A stretch of 64,000 bases of DNA from Streptomyces sp. WM6386 (GTDB lineage: Bacteria; Actinomycetota; Actinomycetes; Streptomycetales; Streptomycetaceae), in the NCBI RefSeq assembly GCF_000972385.1, contig NZ_JXTE01000013.1, positions 79,906 to 143,905 on the forward strand, in the 5' to 3' direction. Below the pieces are notes generated by a model. That model made no database searches, had not been told where the DNA came from, and saw nothing but the letters and a program-made list of their open reading frames with translations. Every line of letters starts with the position of its first letter. Position 1 is the stretch's first letter. This document shows positions 48,244-56,468 of the stretch, one piece after another. A program made the position numbers and the translations under genes.

Positions 48244-49161
48244 TCACCGGCGATCGCAGGCGGAGGGCTCAGGTGCGGGAGGCGTGAGGGCTCGCGGACG
48301 GGAGTCCCTTCGAGCCGTGCGCGCGGGCCGTCCCAGGACCACGCCGGCCAGCACGAGCGCCAGCCCGCACAGTTGCCGGCCCGTCATCGCCTCGCCTGCG
48401 ACGGCCGTGCCGAGCAGCACACCCGTCACCGGGTTGAGCAGCCCGATCAGCCCCACGGTCGCCGCGGGCAGATGGCGCAGTCCGGCGAACCAGACAGTGA
48501 AGGCCAGCGCGGTGGCGACCAGGGAGACGTAGCCGAAGGCGAGGAGTGCCGACGGGGAGAGCGCGGGCGGTGGCCCCTCCACAGCCGCGGCGACCGGCAG
48601 CAGGAACACCGCTCCGGCGGTGAGTTGCCAGGCGGTGGAGGCGAGCACGTCCGTACCGGCGTTCCACCGCTTGGTCAGGATGTGGCCGAAGGCCGACACC
48701 AGCATCGCCCCCGCCGAGGCGAGGACGCCCGGCACGTTCACCCCGCCCTCCCCGGTGAGCAGCATCAGGCACACCCCGCCGAGCCCGACCGCCGCACCGG
48801 TCAGGTGCGCGAGGCCGGGCCGCTCGGCGACCAGGGGCCAGGCGATGAGCATCATCGTCAGCGGGGACATCGCCATGACGGTCGAGGCGATGCTCGTCGG
48901 AAGCAACTGGGAAGCGACGTAGACGAGCACGAAGAACACGCTCACATTGAGCAGCCCCAGCACCACCGACCGCCACCACCACGCGCCGCGCGGCAGCTTC
49001 CGGCACAGCGCGAGCAGGACGAGCCCGGCGGGCAGTGCCCGCAGAGTGGCCCCGTACAGCGGGCTGTCCGCGGGGAGGTACTCGTGCGTGACGAAGTAGT
49101 TGGTCCCCCAGGCCACCGGCGCGACCGCGGTCAGCGCCACCCAGCGTGCATTGGCTTCCAT
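48244..49161 (-). CDS. EamA/DMT-superfamily transporter
   Basis: 305 residues from ATG 49161. Ten hydrophobic helices in two EamA repeats; the second repeat begins near VNVPGVLASAGAMLVSAFGH. The first helix includes the RhaT/EamA motif LTAVAPVAWGTNYFVTHEYL. These proteins export amino acids, purines or drugs. The start codon itself lies inside a 20-bp palindrome, so the divergent MarR repressor would block initiation directly. ATG choice agrees with the MEANARW opening strand of the first helix. Confidence 0.88.
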   Translation of the reverse strand: MEANARWVALTAVAPVAWGTNYFVTHEYLPADSPLYGATLRALPAGLVLLALCRKLPRGAWWWRSVVLGLLNVSVFFVLVYVASQLLPTSIASTVMAMSPLTMMLIAWPLVAERPGLAHLTGAAVGLGGVCLMLLTGEGGVNVPGVLASAGAMLVSAFGHILTKRWNAGTDVLASTAWQLTAGAVFLLPVAAAVEGPPPALSPSALLAFGYVSLVATALAFTVWFAGLRHLPAATVGLIGLLNPVTGVLLGTAVAGEAMTGRQLCGLALVLAGVVLGRPARTARRDSRPRALTPPAPEPSACDRR

Positions 49162-49187
49162 GGAAGCCAATATAGCTTCCCGGGAAG
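49151..49187. promoter_or_regulatory. Two adjacent MarR-type palindromes in divergent promoter
   Basis: TTGGCTTCCATGGAAGCCAA (49151-49170) is a perfect 20-bp palindrome containing the transporter's start codon. CTTCCCGGGAAG (49176-49187) is a second perfect palindrome, 14 bp before the MarR ATG. Both share the core GCTTCC-N2-GGAAG. Confidence 0.7.
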
Positions 49188-49200
49188 GTATTGTGACCGC

Positions 49201-49725
49201 ATGGAACAACCCGACCGCGTGGCCCGCATCCAGGCCGACTGGCGTCGTGAACGGCCCGACGTCGACGTCACCCCGCAAGGAGTGATCGGCCGGCTGCACC
49301 GTCTGGCCGGCCGGCTCACCGAGGAGCTCTGCCTCGTCTACGGCGACTACGGCCTGAGCGAGGGGGAGTTCGACGTCCTGTGCGCCCTGCGCCGCGTCGG
49401 CGAGCCCTACGAACGGGCACCCGGTGAGCTCGCCGCCCACACCATGGTCACCACCGGCGCGATGACGAAGCGGATCGACCGCCTGGAGCGCGCCGGACTC
49501 GTCACCCGCCGACGCGCCGACGACGACCAGCGGGGCCGGATCGTCGCCCTGACCAGGCCCGGCCGCGAACTGATCGACCGGGCCTTCACCGAGCACATGC
49601 GCAACGAACGCCGGCTCCTGGACCTGCTGACACCCACCGAGGCCGGGACCCTCGAAACGCTCCTCACGACCTGGCTGGCCCGCGTGGAATCCGCCGGAGG
49701 CCAGGAGGGCGCGCGCACCGACTGA
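49201..49725 (+). CDS. MarR-family transcriptional regulator
   Basis: 174 residues, ATG 49201. Winged helix: YGLSEGEFDVLCALRRVGEP, then RAPGELAAHTMVTTGAMTKRIDR (read in pieces) and the wing RRRADDDQRGRIVALT. The length and layout are those of MarR repressors controlling a divergent transporter. The two palindromes in the 39-bp gap fit negative control of both genes. Inducer unknown. Confidence 0.93.
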   Translation: MEQPDRVARIQADWRRERPDVDVTPQGVIGRLHRLAGRLTEELCLVYGDYGLSEGEFDVLCALRRVGEPYERAPGELAAHTMVTTGAMTKRIDRLERAGLVTRRRADDDQRGRIVALTRPGRELIDRAFTEHMRNERRLLDLLTPTEAGTLETLLTTWLARVESAGGQEGARTD

Positions 49726-49747
49726 TGCCGGAGCAGCCGCACGCCGC

Positions 49748-50719
49748 TCAGACCGTGACGACCAACTTGCCCCGCGGATGCCCCTTCTCCAGGTGGCGTA
49801 CGGCGTCGGCCGCCTCGGCCAGGGGGTAGGCGCGGTCGATGACCGGAGTGATCGCGCCCGTCTCGACGAGGGCCTTGAGCGTGAGGAGGTCCTGCTGCCG
49901 GGTGGCGGCGAACACCGGTCGCAGGCGCTGGCCCACGAAGGCGGAGAGGACCAGACCGCGGACCCACCGGTCCAGGCCGCCGAGCAGGGGGCCGGCGTCC
50001 TCGCCGCCGACGAAGACGGCGGTGCCGCGCGGGGCGAGGATACGGCGCAGCCGGGTCAGGGAGCGGTTACCGGCGGCGTCGACGATCAGGTCGTAGCGGA
50101 CGGGCCGGTCGGTGATGTCCTCCTGGGTGTAGTCGATGACGTCGGTGGCGCCGAGCGAGCGGACCAGGTCGCCCGCGGTGGTGCCGCAGACGCCGGTGAC
50201 CTGGGCGCCGTAGTGCGCCGCGAGCTGGACGGCGTACGTCCCCACCCCGCCCGACGCGCCGATGACGAGGACCTTCTGCCCTGGTCGGGGGCGCGCCACG
50301 GCGAGGGCCTGGAGGGCGGTTACGCCGGAGACGGGCAGGACGGCGGCCTGCTCGAAGGAGAGGCTTGCCGGCTTGGCGGCCAGCTGTTCGGCCTTGCCGC
50401 GCGCGTACTCGGCGAAGGAGCCGTCGCACTGGCCGAAGACCTCGTCGCCGGGCTTGAAGCCGGTCACCTGGGCGCCCACGGCCTCGACCCGTCCGGCCGC
50501 GTCCCAGCCGCGCACGGTGTGGGCGGGGCGGCGCAGCCCGAGCTGAGGACTGAGCCGGGCGATGTAGGGCCGTCCGGTCATCAGGTGCCAGACGCTCGGG
50601 TCGACGCCGGCGGCCCGCACCTCGACGAGCACCTCGTCGTCGCGGGGCACGGGACGGTCGATGTCCCGCAGGTGCAGTGTGTCGGTGGAGCCGTAGGCGT
50701 TCTGGACGATGGCCTTCAC
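49748..50719 (-). CDS. NAD(P)-dependent alcohol dehydrogenase / quinone reductase
   Basis: 323 residues of the medium-chain dehydrogenase superfamily. The GroES domain begins MKAIVQNAYGSTDTLHLRDI and the Rossmann motif is KVLVIGASGGVGTYAVQLAA. The structural and catalytic zinc cysteines are absent, so it is a zinc-independent quinone-oxidoreductase-like enzyme. The segment LGLRRPAHTVRGWDAAGRVE and TDVIDYTQEDITDRPVRYDL fit that branch. No operon partner; it is convergent with marR. Confidence 0.9.
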   Translation of the reverse strand: MKAIVQNAYGSTDTLHLRDIDRPVPRDDEVLVEVRAAGVDPSVWHLMTGRPYIARLSPQLGLRRPAHTVRGWDAAGRVEAVGAQVTGFKPGDEVFGQCDGSFAEYARGKAEQLAAKPASLSFEQAAVLPVSGVTALQALAVARPRPGQKVLVIGASGGVGTYAVQLAAHYGAQVTGVCGTTAGDLVRSLGATDVIDYTQEDITDRPVRYDLIVDAAGNRSLTRLRRILAPRGTAVFVGGEDAGPLLGGLDRWVRGLVLSAFVGQRLRPVFAATRQQDLLTLKALVETGAITPVIDRAYPLAEAADAVRHLEKGHPRGKLVVTV

Positions 50720-50836
50720 AGGGGCTCTCCTTGACCGCCGATTGGTCGGGATTCCCTCGGATCGTCGCGGTGAACCGTGCCGCTGGCCAGTGCCCGGGGT
50801 AGGACTGCGTCAGGAGTCGAGGAGAGGGTGGACGCG

Positions 50837-50935
50837 ATGCGCAGGATTCCTGTCCGGGCCGTCCAGGTGATCGGAGTGCTCGCCGCGGTGGTGGTCGCGC
50901 TGTGGCTGGCGACGTTGCTCGTCAAGAACTTCTGA
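50837..50935 (+). CDS. Tiny single-pass membrane peptide (32 aa)
   Basis: ATG 50837 with GGAGAGGG (50821-50828) upstream. The product is two basic blocks around one hydrophobic helix: MRRIPVRAVQ, then IGVLAAVVVALWLATLLV and KNF. A strong hairpin begins 3 bp after the stop. The complete package of ribosome site, ORF and terminator supports a real small gene. Many streptomycete membrane peptides of this size exist without assigned function. Confidence 0.55.
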   Translation: MRRIPVRAVQVIGVLAAVVVALWLATLLVKNF

Positions 50936-50937
50936 CG

Positions 50938-50980
50938 AAGGGCCCCCGCACCGCGAACTGCCGTGGGTGCGAAGGCCCTT
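50938..50980. terminator. Bidirectional hairpin with interrupted stem
   Basis: AAGGGCC (50938-50944) pairs with GGCCCTT (50974-50980), and CGCACC pairs with GGTGCG inside. It lies between the small ORF and the YcnI gene end. Confidence 0.65.
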
Positions 50981-50995
50981 GGGAGTGCTGCCGGA

Positions 50996-51715
50996 CTACT
51001 GCTGGGCGCCGCCCCGTCGGCGTACGACGAGAACGACCGCCCCGGCCACGAGCAGAACCGCCGCCGCGATACCGATCCACGCGCCCGTGGACAGACCGCT
51101 GTCCTCGTCCTGCTCGGTGTCGGCGGCCTGCGGGGTGGGGGAGACGCCGGTCTCTGTGGCGGTGGGTGTCGGGGTCGGGGTCGGCGACGCGCTGGGGGTG
51201 GGGCTGACCGTGGTCGCGCCAGGCGCGGCCGCCTTCAGTTCGAGGACCGGGGCCTCGTTGCCGTGCCCGTGTCCGTGCCCGTCGTCGGACTCGCCCAGTT
51301 CGATCCAGCGGTCGACCTTGCCGTCGCTGTAGGTCTGGAGCGTCTTGAACACCAGCTCCTTCGCGTCGGGCAGCTGCCGTACGACGACCGAGTGCTCGGC
51401 GTCGCCACCGACCTTCACGGCCGGGCCCTTGACGGTGTAACCGTCGTCTGTGGTGGCGAACTTCCAGCCCCCGGGGCCGTCCTCGTACGTCACGTCGGAC
51501 GGGGTGATGCCCTTGGGCAGGATCACCCGGAGCTGGGTGATGCCGGCGGTGGCCGACTCCGACTCGGCGGTGAAGGTGAGTTCGACGTCCTGGGCGAGCG
51601 CCTGTGCGCCGTCGGCCTCGACCTCCACATGGGCGGCGGCCGGAACGGCGGTGAGCAGGACGGCGGTTGCCGCGGCCGCGGTGGCGACGGCGAGGCGGCG
51701 GATGGTGCGGGGCAT
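50996..51715 (-). CDS. YcnI-family (DUF1775) copper-binding membrane protein
   Basis: 239 residues. Sec signal (about 1-28) ends AAAAHVEVEAD so that the mature protein starts at His, the histidine that forms the copper site of YcnI. The DUF1775 domain (about 28-160) contains TSPDVTYEDGPGGWKF-like strands, then a GHGHGHG motif near 150, a Pro/Thr linker (SPTPTPTP type) and one C-terminal membrane anchor with RRRGG tail. It binds Cu(II) outside the cell. Co-directional with the His-rich membrane protein 57 bp upstream. Confidence 0.9.
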   Translation of the reverse strand: MPRTIRRLAVATAAAATAVLLTAVPAAAHVEVEADGAQALAQDVELTFTAESESATAGITQLRVILPKGITPSDVTYEDGPGGWKFATTDDGYTVKGPAVKVGGDAEHSVVVRQLPDAKELVFKTLQTYSDGKVDRWIELGESDDGHGHGHGNEAPVLELKAAAPGATTVSPTPSASPTPTPTPTATETGVSPTPQAADTEQDEDSGLSTGAWIGIAAAVLLVAGAVVLVVRRRGGAQQ

Positions 51716-51772
51716 GGGTGTCTCCAGGCAGGAGGGTTCGCCGGGGCGGCCGGAACAGGCTTCCCGGCGGGG

Positions 51773-52420
51773 TCAGTTGACTTCGGCCGGCCCGGACGCG
51801 GGAGGACCGCGCCGTACCACCGCATACGCGAGCACCGGACCGGTGGCCGCGGACCATCCGGTCTCCCTCGGCACGAGAACCGGCGGCCAGAGCCGCACGG
51901 CGGTCCGAGGCCGCGTGAACAACGTGCGCGCGGCGGCGACATGGGCGCGCGCCGCGTCGAGCACCGCGGCCACGCCACGCGCGAGGGTCCAGCAGGCCGC
52001 GTCCGCGCGGTGCAGCAGCACCGCGACGAGGACGGCGGCCGCGGCGTGGGCCGCCGCCATGGCCACGGAGTCGTACGAGGCCGAGTGGGCGCCCCGCATG
52101 TGGTGACCGTGCTGGTGAGCGGGCGGATGTGCGTGCGCGCCGAGTGTCAGCCACAGGTGCAGCCCGGACTGGCCTACGACACTGCAGGCCACGACCGTTC
52201 GCATGCGCCGGGGACGGCGTACGCCGACCAGCCCCAGAGCGAAGAGTGCGGCGGCCACGGCCGAGCCCTGCGCCCACGGTACGGCGCCCTCGGCGGCCAG
52301 ATGGTGGGCGCTCACCCCCAGCACCGTGCCGACGACGGCGAACACCGCGGCCCGCAGGACGGGCAGGGGCGCTGGACGGTGCGCGGCGGGTTGGTGCATG
52401 ACCTGCTCATCTTCGGCCAT
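51773..52420 (-). CDS. Histidine-rich multi-pass membrane protein
   Basis: About 215 residues from ATG 52420 (MAEDEQVMHQP); ATG 52399 is an alternative and neither has a clear ribosome site. Four hydrophobic segments (about 20-40, 48-65, 75-92 and 118-138). An extracytoplasmic or loop segment is rich in histidine: LGAHAHPPAHQHGHHMRGAH. It is 57 bp upstream of ycnI on the same strand, so a shared role in copper handling is likely by association. No CopC/CopD domain is recognisable. Confidence 0.7.
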   Translation of the reverse strand: MAEDEQVMHQPAAHRPAPLPVLRAAVFAVVGTVLGVSAHHLAAEGAVPWAQGSAVAAALFALGLVGVRRPRRMRTVVACSVVGQSGLHLWLTLGAHAHPPAHQHGHHMRGAHSASYDSVAMAAAHAAAAVLVAVLLHRADAACWTLARGVAAVLDAARAHVAAARTLFTRPRTAVRLWPPVLVPRETGWSAATGPVLAYAVVRRGPPASGPAEVN

Positions 52421-52481
52421 GGGTTGCCCGGCGCGCAGGCCGGTCGGCAAATGAGACGGACGCCTCGGACCTGTCAGGGCG

Positions 52482-52994
52482 TCACAGTCTGAAGACCACG
52501 CCGCGCCACGTCCATCCCGCGCCGAGGACCGCCGCGCGCAGCGGATCCTTGAGCTCCGCGGGATCGAAGCGGAACACCTCCGTCTTGTGCATCCGGCCGT
52601 CGTCCCCGCGCTCGTACGTCCACTGCCGGCTGACCGCGGAGACCTGCCCGCGCGAGTACTCGCGCGAGATGGCCAGCCTGGGCGTCTCCCCGACCCAGGT
52701 GACCTGCCACTGCTCGTCGACCGCCCGCACCTCCTGGTCGTCCGGGACCAGACGCATCCGCGTCCTGAGGGTCGACGTGAGCTGGGAGCGGGCGAAGAAG
52801 GTGTGCCAGGCGGGTTCCTCGATCCGCCACTCCGCGACCAGGTCGGCCCGCTCGTCGGGCCGGGCGTGGCGCACGACGTACGGCACGTCGGGCCTGTTGA
52901 CGGCGAGCAGCGCGGTCCTGACCTCCTCGGCGGAACGCGGTGCGATGCCGATGTCGGGGTGGCGCGTGCCGGTCAGCTTGTCGAAAAGGCCCAT
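52482..52994 (-). CDS. Conserved hypothetical protein (170 aa)
   Basis: Starts at ATG 52994 (MGLFDKLTGTRHPDIGIAPR). Small soluble alpha/beta protein with EWRIEEPAWHTFFARSQLTS and a TLRTRMRLVPDDQEVRAVDE segment, ending in VLGAGWTWRGVVFRL. The opening MGLFDKLTG is common among actinobacterial proteins of unknown function. The open frame upstream to 53273 shows no coding sense. No motif points to a reaction. Its promoter should lie in the 384-bp gap shared with the sugar ABC operon. Confidence 0.7.
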   Translation of the reverse strand: MGLFDKLTGTRHPDIGIAPRSAEEVRTALLAVNRPDVPYVVRHARPDERADLVAEWRIEEPAWHTFFARSQLTSTLRTRMRLVPDDQEVRAVDEQWQVTWVGETPRLAISREYSRGQVSAVSRQWTYERGDDGRMHKTEVFRFDPAELKDPLRAAVLGAGWTWRGVVFRL

Positions 52995-53378
52995 CGGGTC
53001 AACGTACGGACGGGCAGCGGAGATCGGCAAACCGGCCACCACGTCACCGGCACCGCGCACGCCCATGCCGACCCCTCCGGCAGGGGCCGCACCCGCGCCG
53101 ACGTACCCACCCCGGTCATCCCCGCCCCCCGCCGAGGCGGTCCTGGAGCACACGGCGAAGGCCTGACGCCGGGCGCGGCGTGCTTCTGATCCCGTCCTGA
53201 TCCGGAGCGTCCTCCGGAGGCGGGGCCGGAGCGAACGACGCCGCCTCGATTTCGCTACAAGTTCCGAAATCATTCGCGACGGCTCCGTGCATATGGCCGA
53301 AATGCATGCCTCGTAGCTTCGTCATCGGGTCCGCCGGACCGAAAACGCTACTTCCCCCTGAAATCCCAGGAGCCCAAG
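52995..53378. other. 384-bp divergent regulatory region before the sugar operon
   Basis: No gene is supported here. It contains promoters for the hypothetical protein (minus) and the sugar-binding lipoprotein (plus), the ROK-type dyad at 53248-53271, and an ATG-rich patch near 53290-53310 with no ribosome site. Confidence 0.5.
53248..53271. promoter_or_regulatory. Inverted repeat upstream of the sugar ABC operon, ROK operator candidate
   Basis: GATTTCG (53248-53254) and CGAAATC (53265-53271) are exact complements with a 10-nt spacer. The dyad lies 107 bp before the start of the binding-protein gene and about 4.6 kb from the ROK gene in the same operon. Confidence 0.5.
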
Positions 53379-54680
53379 GTGCCCAACCTCTCCAGACGCG
53401 GTGCCCTGAAGCTGACCGCCGGCATGGCCGTCCTCGGCACCCTCGGCCTCACCGGCTGCGGACGCGAGGACGGCGCCACCGCCGCGAAGTCCTCCGCCTC
53501 GCCCATCGGGGACTCGCCGGCCACCGGCACCGTCACCGTCTGGGCCGCGCAGGGCGACGCCGATGTGCTCGACAAGGTCATCAAGCCGTTCAAGACCGCC
53601 AACCCCGACGTCACCGTGAAGCTCACGCTGATCCCGAACGCCGATTACTACACCAAGCTGCAGTCGGCGGTCGCGGCGGGCAAGGGGCCCGACATCGCCC
53701 AGTTCTTCCCCGAGTCGCAGGCCCAGTTCCTCGACCCGTCGATCCTCCAGCCGGTGCCGGGCGGCCTCGTCGACCCGAACAGCTTCTTCAAGAGCCTCTG
53801 GGACGCGGGTGTCGTCGACGACGTGGCCTACACGGTGCCCTGGTACGCCTACACGTACGCCCTCGTGTACCGCTCCGATCTGGCCAAGAAGGCGGGCGTC
53901 GAGGCGCCGGCCACGTGGGACGAGATGGTGCCGTTCTTCAGGGCCCTCCAGAGCGCCGGCGCCAAGCACGGCCTCGCGGCCGACATCGGGTGGGACATCT
54001 TCAACGGCCAGGACGTCGCGATGTACGCATGGCAGGCGGGTGGCTCGCTGCTCTCCTCCGGCGGGAAGTGGACACTCGACACCCCGGCGATGATCGACGC
54101 GCTCAAGTACAACGCGTCGTTCTTCACCTCGGGCGTCGCCGACACGGCCACGCCCACCTTCCTCGACGCGCAGCCGTACTTCGTCAGCGGGAAGACCGCC
54201 ACGATGATCACCGGCCCGTGGGTGGTCGGCCAGCTCGACACCGCCGCGAAGAAGGACGGCTGGACCGCGTCCCACGTCGCCACCGCACCCCTGCCGGCCG
54301 GGACCTCGGGCAGCGTCTCCTTCTCCGCCGGCGGCAGCTGGGGTGTCCTCGCGGACAGTGGCAACGCGGACGCCTCGTGGAAGCTCGTCCGGCACATGGC
54401 GCAGCCGAGCACCCAGATCGCGCAGTACAAGGCGTACAGCTCGCTGCCCGCGGTGGTCTCCGCCTGGGACGACCCCGCGATCAAGGGGCAGCCGCTCCTC
54501 GACGCCTTCCTCACGCAGCTCAAGAACACCCGGACGTTCCCGCAGGTCAGCACCTGGCAGCAGGTCGCGACCCGGATCGGCAAGGAGATGGAGGCCGTCG
54601 CCAGGGGCACATCGACCGCGGAGAAGGCCGCCGCGGACATCCAGTCGTACGCCGACAGCCTCGGCACGGGTGCGAAGTGA
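53379..54680 (+). CDS. Sugar ABC transporter substrate-binding lipoprotein
   Basis: 433 residues, GTG start. Lipoprotein signal with twin arginines (LSRRGALKLTAGM) and lipobox LGLTGCG (Cys27). The mature part is a cluster-B (family 1) extracellular binding protein: VTVWAAQGDADVLDKVIKPF, ADYYTKLQSAVAAGKGPDI and TMITGPWVVGQLD. Conserved aromatic residues (WYAYTYALVYR) may form the sugar site. It begins a long co-directional operon. As usual in Streptomyces no ATPase is encoded, so the shared MsiK ATPase is assumed. Confidence 0.92.
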   Translation: MPNLSRRGALKLTAGMAVLGTLGLTGCGREDGATAAKSSASPIGDSPATGTVTVWAAQGDADVLDKVIKPFKTANPDVTVKLTLIPNADYYTKLQSAVAAGKGPDIAQFFPESQAQFLDPSILQPVPGGLVDPNSFFKSLWDAGVVDDVAYTVPWYAYTYALVYRSDLAKKAGVEAPATWDEMVPFFRALQSAGAKHGLAADIGWDIFNGQDVAMYAWQAGGSLLSSGGKWTLDTPAMIDALKYNASFFTSGVADTATPTFLDAQPYFVSGKTATMITGPWVVGQLDTAAKKDGWTASHVATAPLPAGTSGSVSFSAGGSWGVLADSGNADASWKLVRHMAQPSTQIAQYKAYSSLPAVVSAWDDPAIKGQPLLDAFLTQLKNTRTFPQVSTWQQVATRIGKEMEAVARGTSTAEKAAADIQSYADSLGTGAK

Positions 54681-54687
54681 GCCGCCC

Positions 54688-55590
54688 ATGACCACCACCC
54701 CTGTCGTGGGCACCCGGCGGCGCGCCCGTCGTACCGCCGTCGCCTGGCTGTTCCTCGCGCCGTTCGCCGTGGTGTTCCTGCTCTACACGGCCATCCCCAC
54801 CGTCGCCGCGCTCGGCTTCAGCCTCACCGATCTGCGGGGCACGGACCTCAGGCATCCGTTCGCGGTCGACTTCACCGGCCTGGACAACTTCGTCCGGCTG
54901 TTCCAGGACGACAGCTTCCTGCGCGACATCCTGAACACCGCCCTGTTCGTGGCCGTCGGCGTGCCGCTGACCATGCTGATCGGCTTCGCCCTGGCCGTGG
55001 CGCTGAACTCCGGCATCCGCCGCCTGCGCGGCACCTTCCGCACGCTCTTCTTCGCGCCGGTCGTCACCAACGTCGTGGCGGTCGCCCTGATCTGGCAGTA
55101 CGCCTTCTACGCCGACGGCACCGTCAACAGAGGGCTCGGCGCCGTCGGCCTCGCCGGACCGAACTGGCTGGACGACCCGAACCTCGCCATGCCCGTGGTC
55201 ATCCTGCTCGGCATCTGGCGCAACTTCGGCACCGCGATGGTGCTGTTCCTCGCCGGTCTGCAGGCCGTCCCGGACGACGTGTACGAGGCCGCCTCCCTCG
55301 ACGGGGCGGGAAAGTGGCGGCAGTTGAGGCACATCACCGTTCCGCTGCTGCTGCCCACCACCTTGATGGTGTCGGTGCTGCTGACCGTCTTCTACCTCCA
55401 GGTCTTCGACGAGCCCTACCTGCTCACGGACGGCGGCCCGCTCGGCTCCACCGAGTCCGTGGCGCTGTACACCTACCACCAGTTCGGCGCCGGCGAGTTC
55501 GGGATGTCCTCGGCCGCGTCCTTCGTGATGCTCGTCCTGGTGGCCCTGGTGAGTCTTGTCCAGTTCCGACTGCTGAGGCCCCGCACATGA
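54688..55590 (+). CDS. Sugar ABC transporter permease (MalF type)
   Basis: 300 residues, ATG 54688. Six membrane helices, the first at about 16-38, and the EAA loop YEAASLDGAGKWRQLRHITV near 215-235 that docks the ATPase. It overlaps the second permease by ATGA. The N-terminal RRRARRTAVAWLFLAPFAVV is typical of MalF-like CUT1 permeases. Confidence 0.93.
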   Translation: MTTTPVVGTRRRARRTAVAWLFLAPFAVVFLLYTAIPTVAALGFSLTDLRGTDLRHPFAVDFTGLDNFVRLFQDDSFLRDILNTALFVAVGVPLTMLIGFALAVALNSGIRRLRGTFRTLFFAPVVTNVVAVALIWQYAFYADGTVNRGLGAVGLAGPNWLDDPNLAMPVVILLGIWRNFGTAMVLFLAGLQAVPDDVYEAASLDGAGKWRQLRHITVPLLLPTTLMVSVLLTVFYLQVFDEPYLLTDGGPLGSTESVALYTYHQFGAGEFGMSSAASFVMLVLVALVSLVQFRLLRPRT

Positions 55591-56468
55591 CCGCTCTCGC
55601 CGCGTCGCGGAACACGTCAACCACCATCGACCGTCTCGCCCCGCGCCGCCGGCCCGTGGCCCGACCACTGCTGTACGGCGCGCTGGTGCTGTGCGCGCTG
55701 CTCACGACGCTGCCCTTCTTCTGGGTGGTCAGCGGCTCGCTGCGAAGTCTCGACGAGATCCGCTCCGACCCCGGCGCCTGGCTCCCGCAGCACGTCACCT
55801 TCGACAACTTCCTGCGGCTGTTCCGCACCGAGGGTTTCGGTCAGTTCATGGTCAACAGCGTCGTCGTCGCGACCATCGTCGTGGTCGGCAACATCGTCGC
55901 GGCGTCGGCCGCCGGATACGCGCTCGCCAAGCTCGACTTCGCGGGCAAGAGGCTCGCGTTCGGCGCGGTCATGGCGGCGATGATGGTGCCGTTCACCGCG
56001 GTGTTCGTCACCCAGTTCGTGATCACCGTCGACCTCGGTCTCGCGGACACCCTCACCGGGATCGCCCTGCCCGGCGTGGCGATGCCGCTGTCCGTCTTCA
56101 TCATGCGGCAGTACGCGATGTCGATCCCCGACGAACTCCTCGAAGCGGCCCGGATCGACGGCGCGGGCGAGTTCCGGATCTTCTTCCGGATCTTCCTCCC
56201 GCTGTCCGGCCCCGCCGTCGCGACGATCACGATCATGTCGTTCCTCGCCTCGTGGAACAACTTCATCTGGCCGCTCATCGTCGCCCAGAGCATGGACACC
56301 TACACCCTCCCGGTGGGCCTCGCCGCCACCAGCCAGGCGGCCGCCAACGTCAAGGACTACGGCCTGCTCCTCGCCGGTGCGATCGTCGTGATGCTGCCGG
56401 TGCTGCTGCTCTTCCTGTTCCTCCAGCGCTACTTCGTACAGGGCATCTCGGGAACGGGAATGCGGTGA
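55587..56468 (+). CDS. Sugar ABC transporter permease (MalG type)
   Basis: 293 residues. The EAA loop is LEAARIDGAGEFRIFFRIFL and the C-terminal helix ends with FLQRYFVQGISGTGMR, characteristic of MalG-like permeases. The start overlaps the upstream stop (ATGA, 55587-55590) and the stop overlaps the esterase start (GTGA). Together with the previous permease it makes a CUT1 importer for a mono- or oligosaccharide-like compound. Confidence 0.93.
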   Translation: MTALAASRNTSTTIDRLAPRRRPVARPLLYGALVLCALLTTLPFFWVVSGSLRSLDEIRSDPGAWLPQHVTFDNFLRLFRTEGFGQFMVNSVVVATIVVVGNIVAASAAGYALAKLDFAGKRLAFGAVMAAMMVPFTAVFVTQFVITVDLGLADTLTGIALPGVAMPLSVFIMRQYAMSIPDELLEAARIDGAGEFRIFFRIFLPLSGPAVATITIMSFLASWNNFIWPLIVAQSMDTYTLPVGLAATSQAAANVKDYGLLLAGAIVVMLPVLLLFLFLQRYFVQGISGTGMR

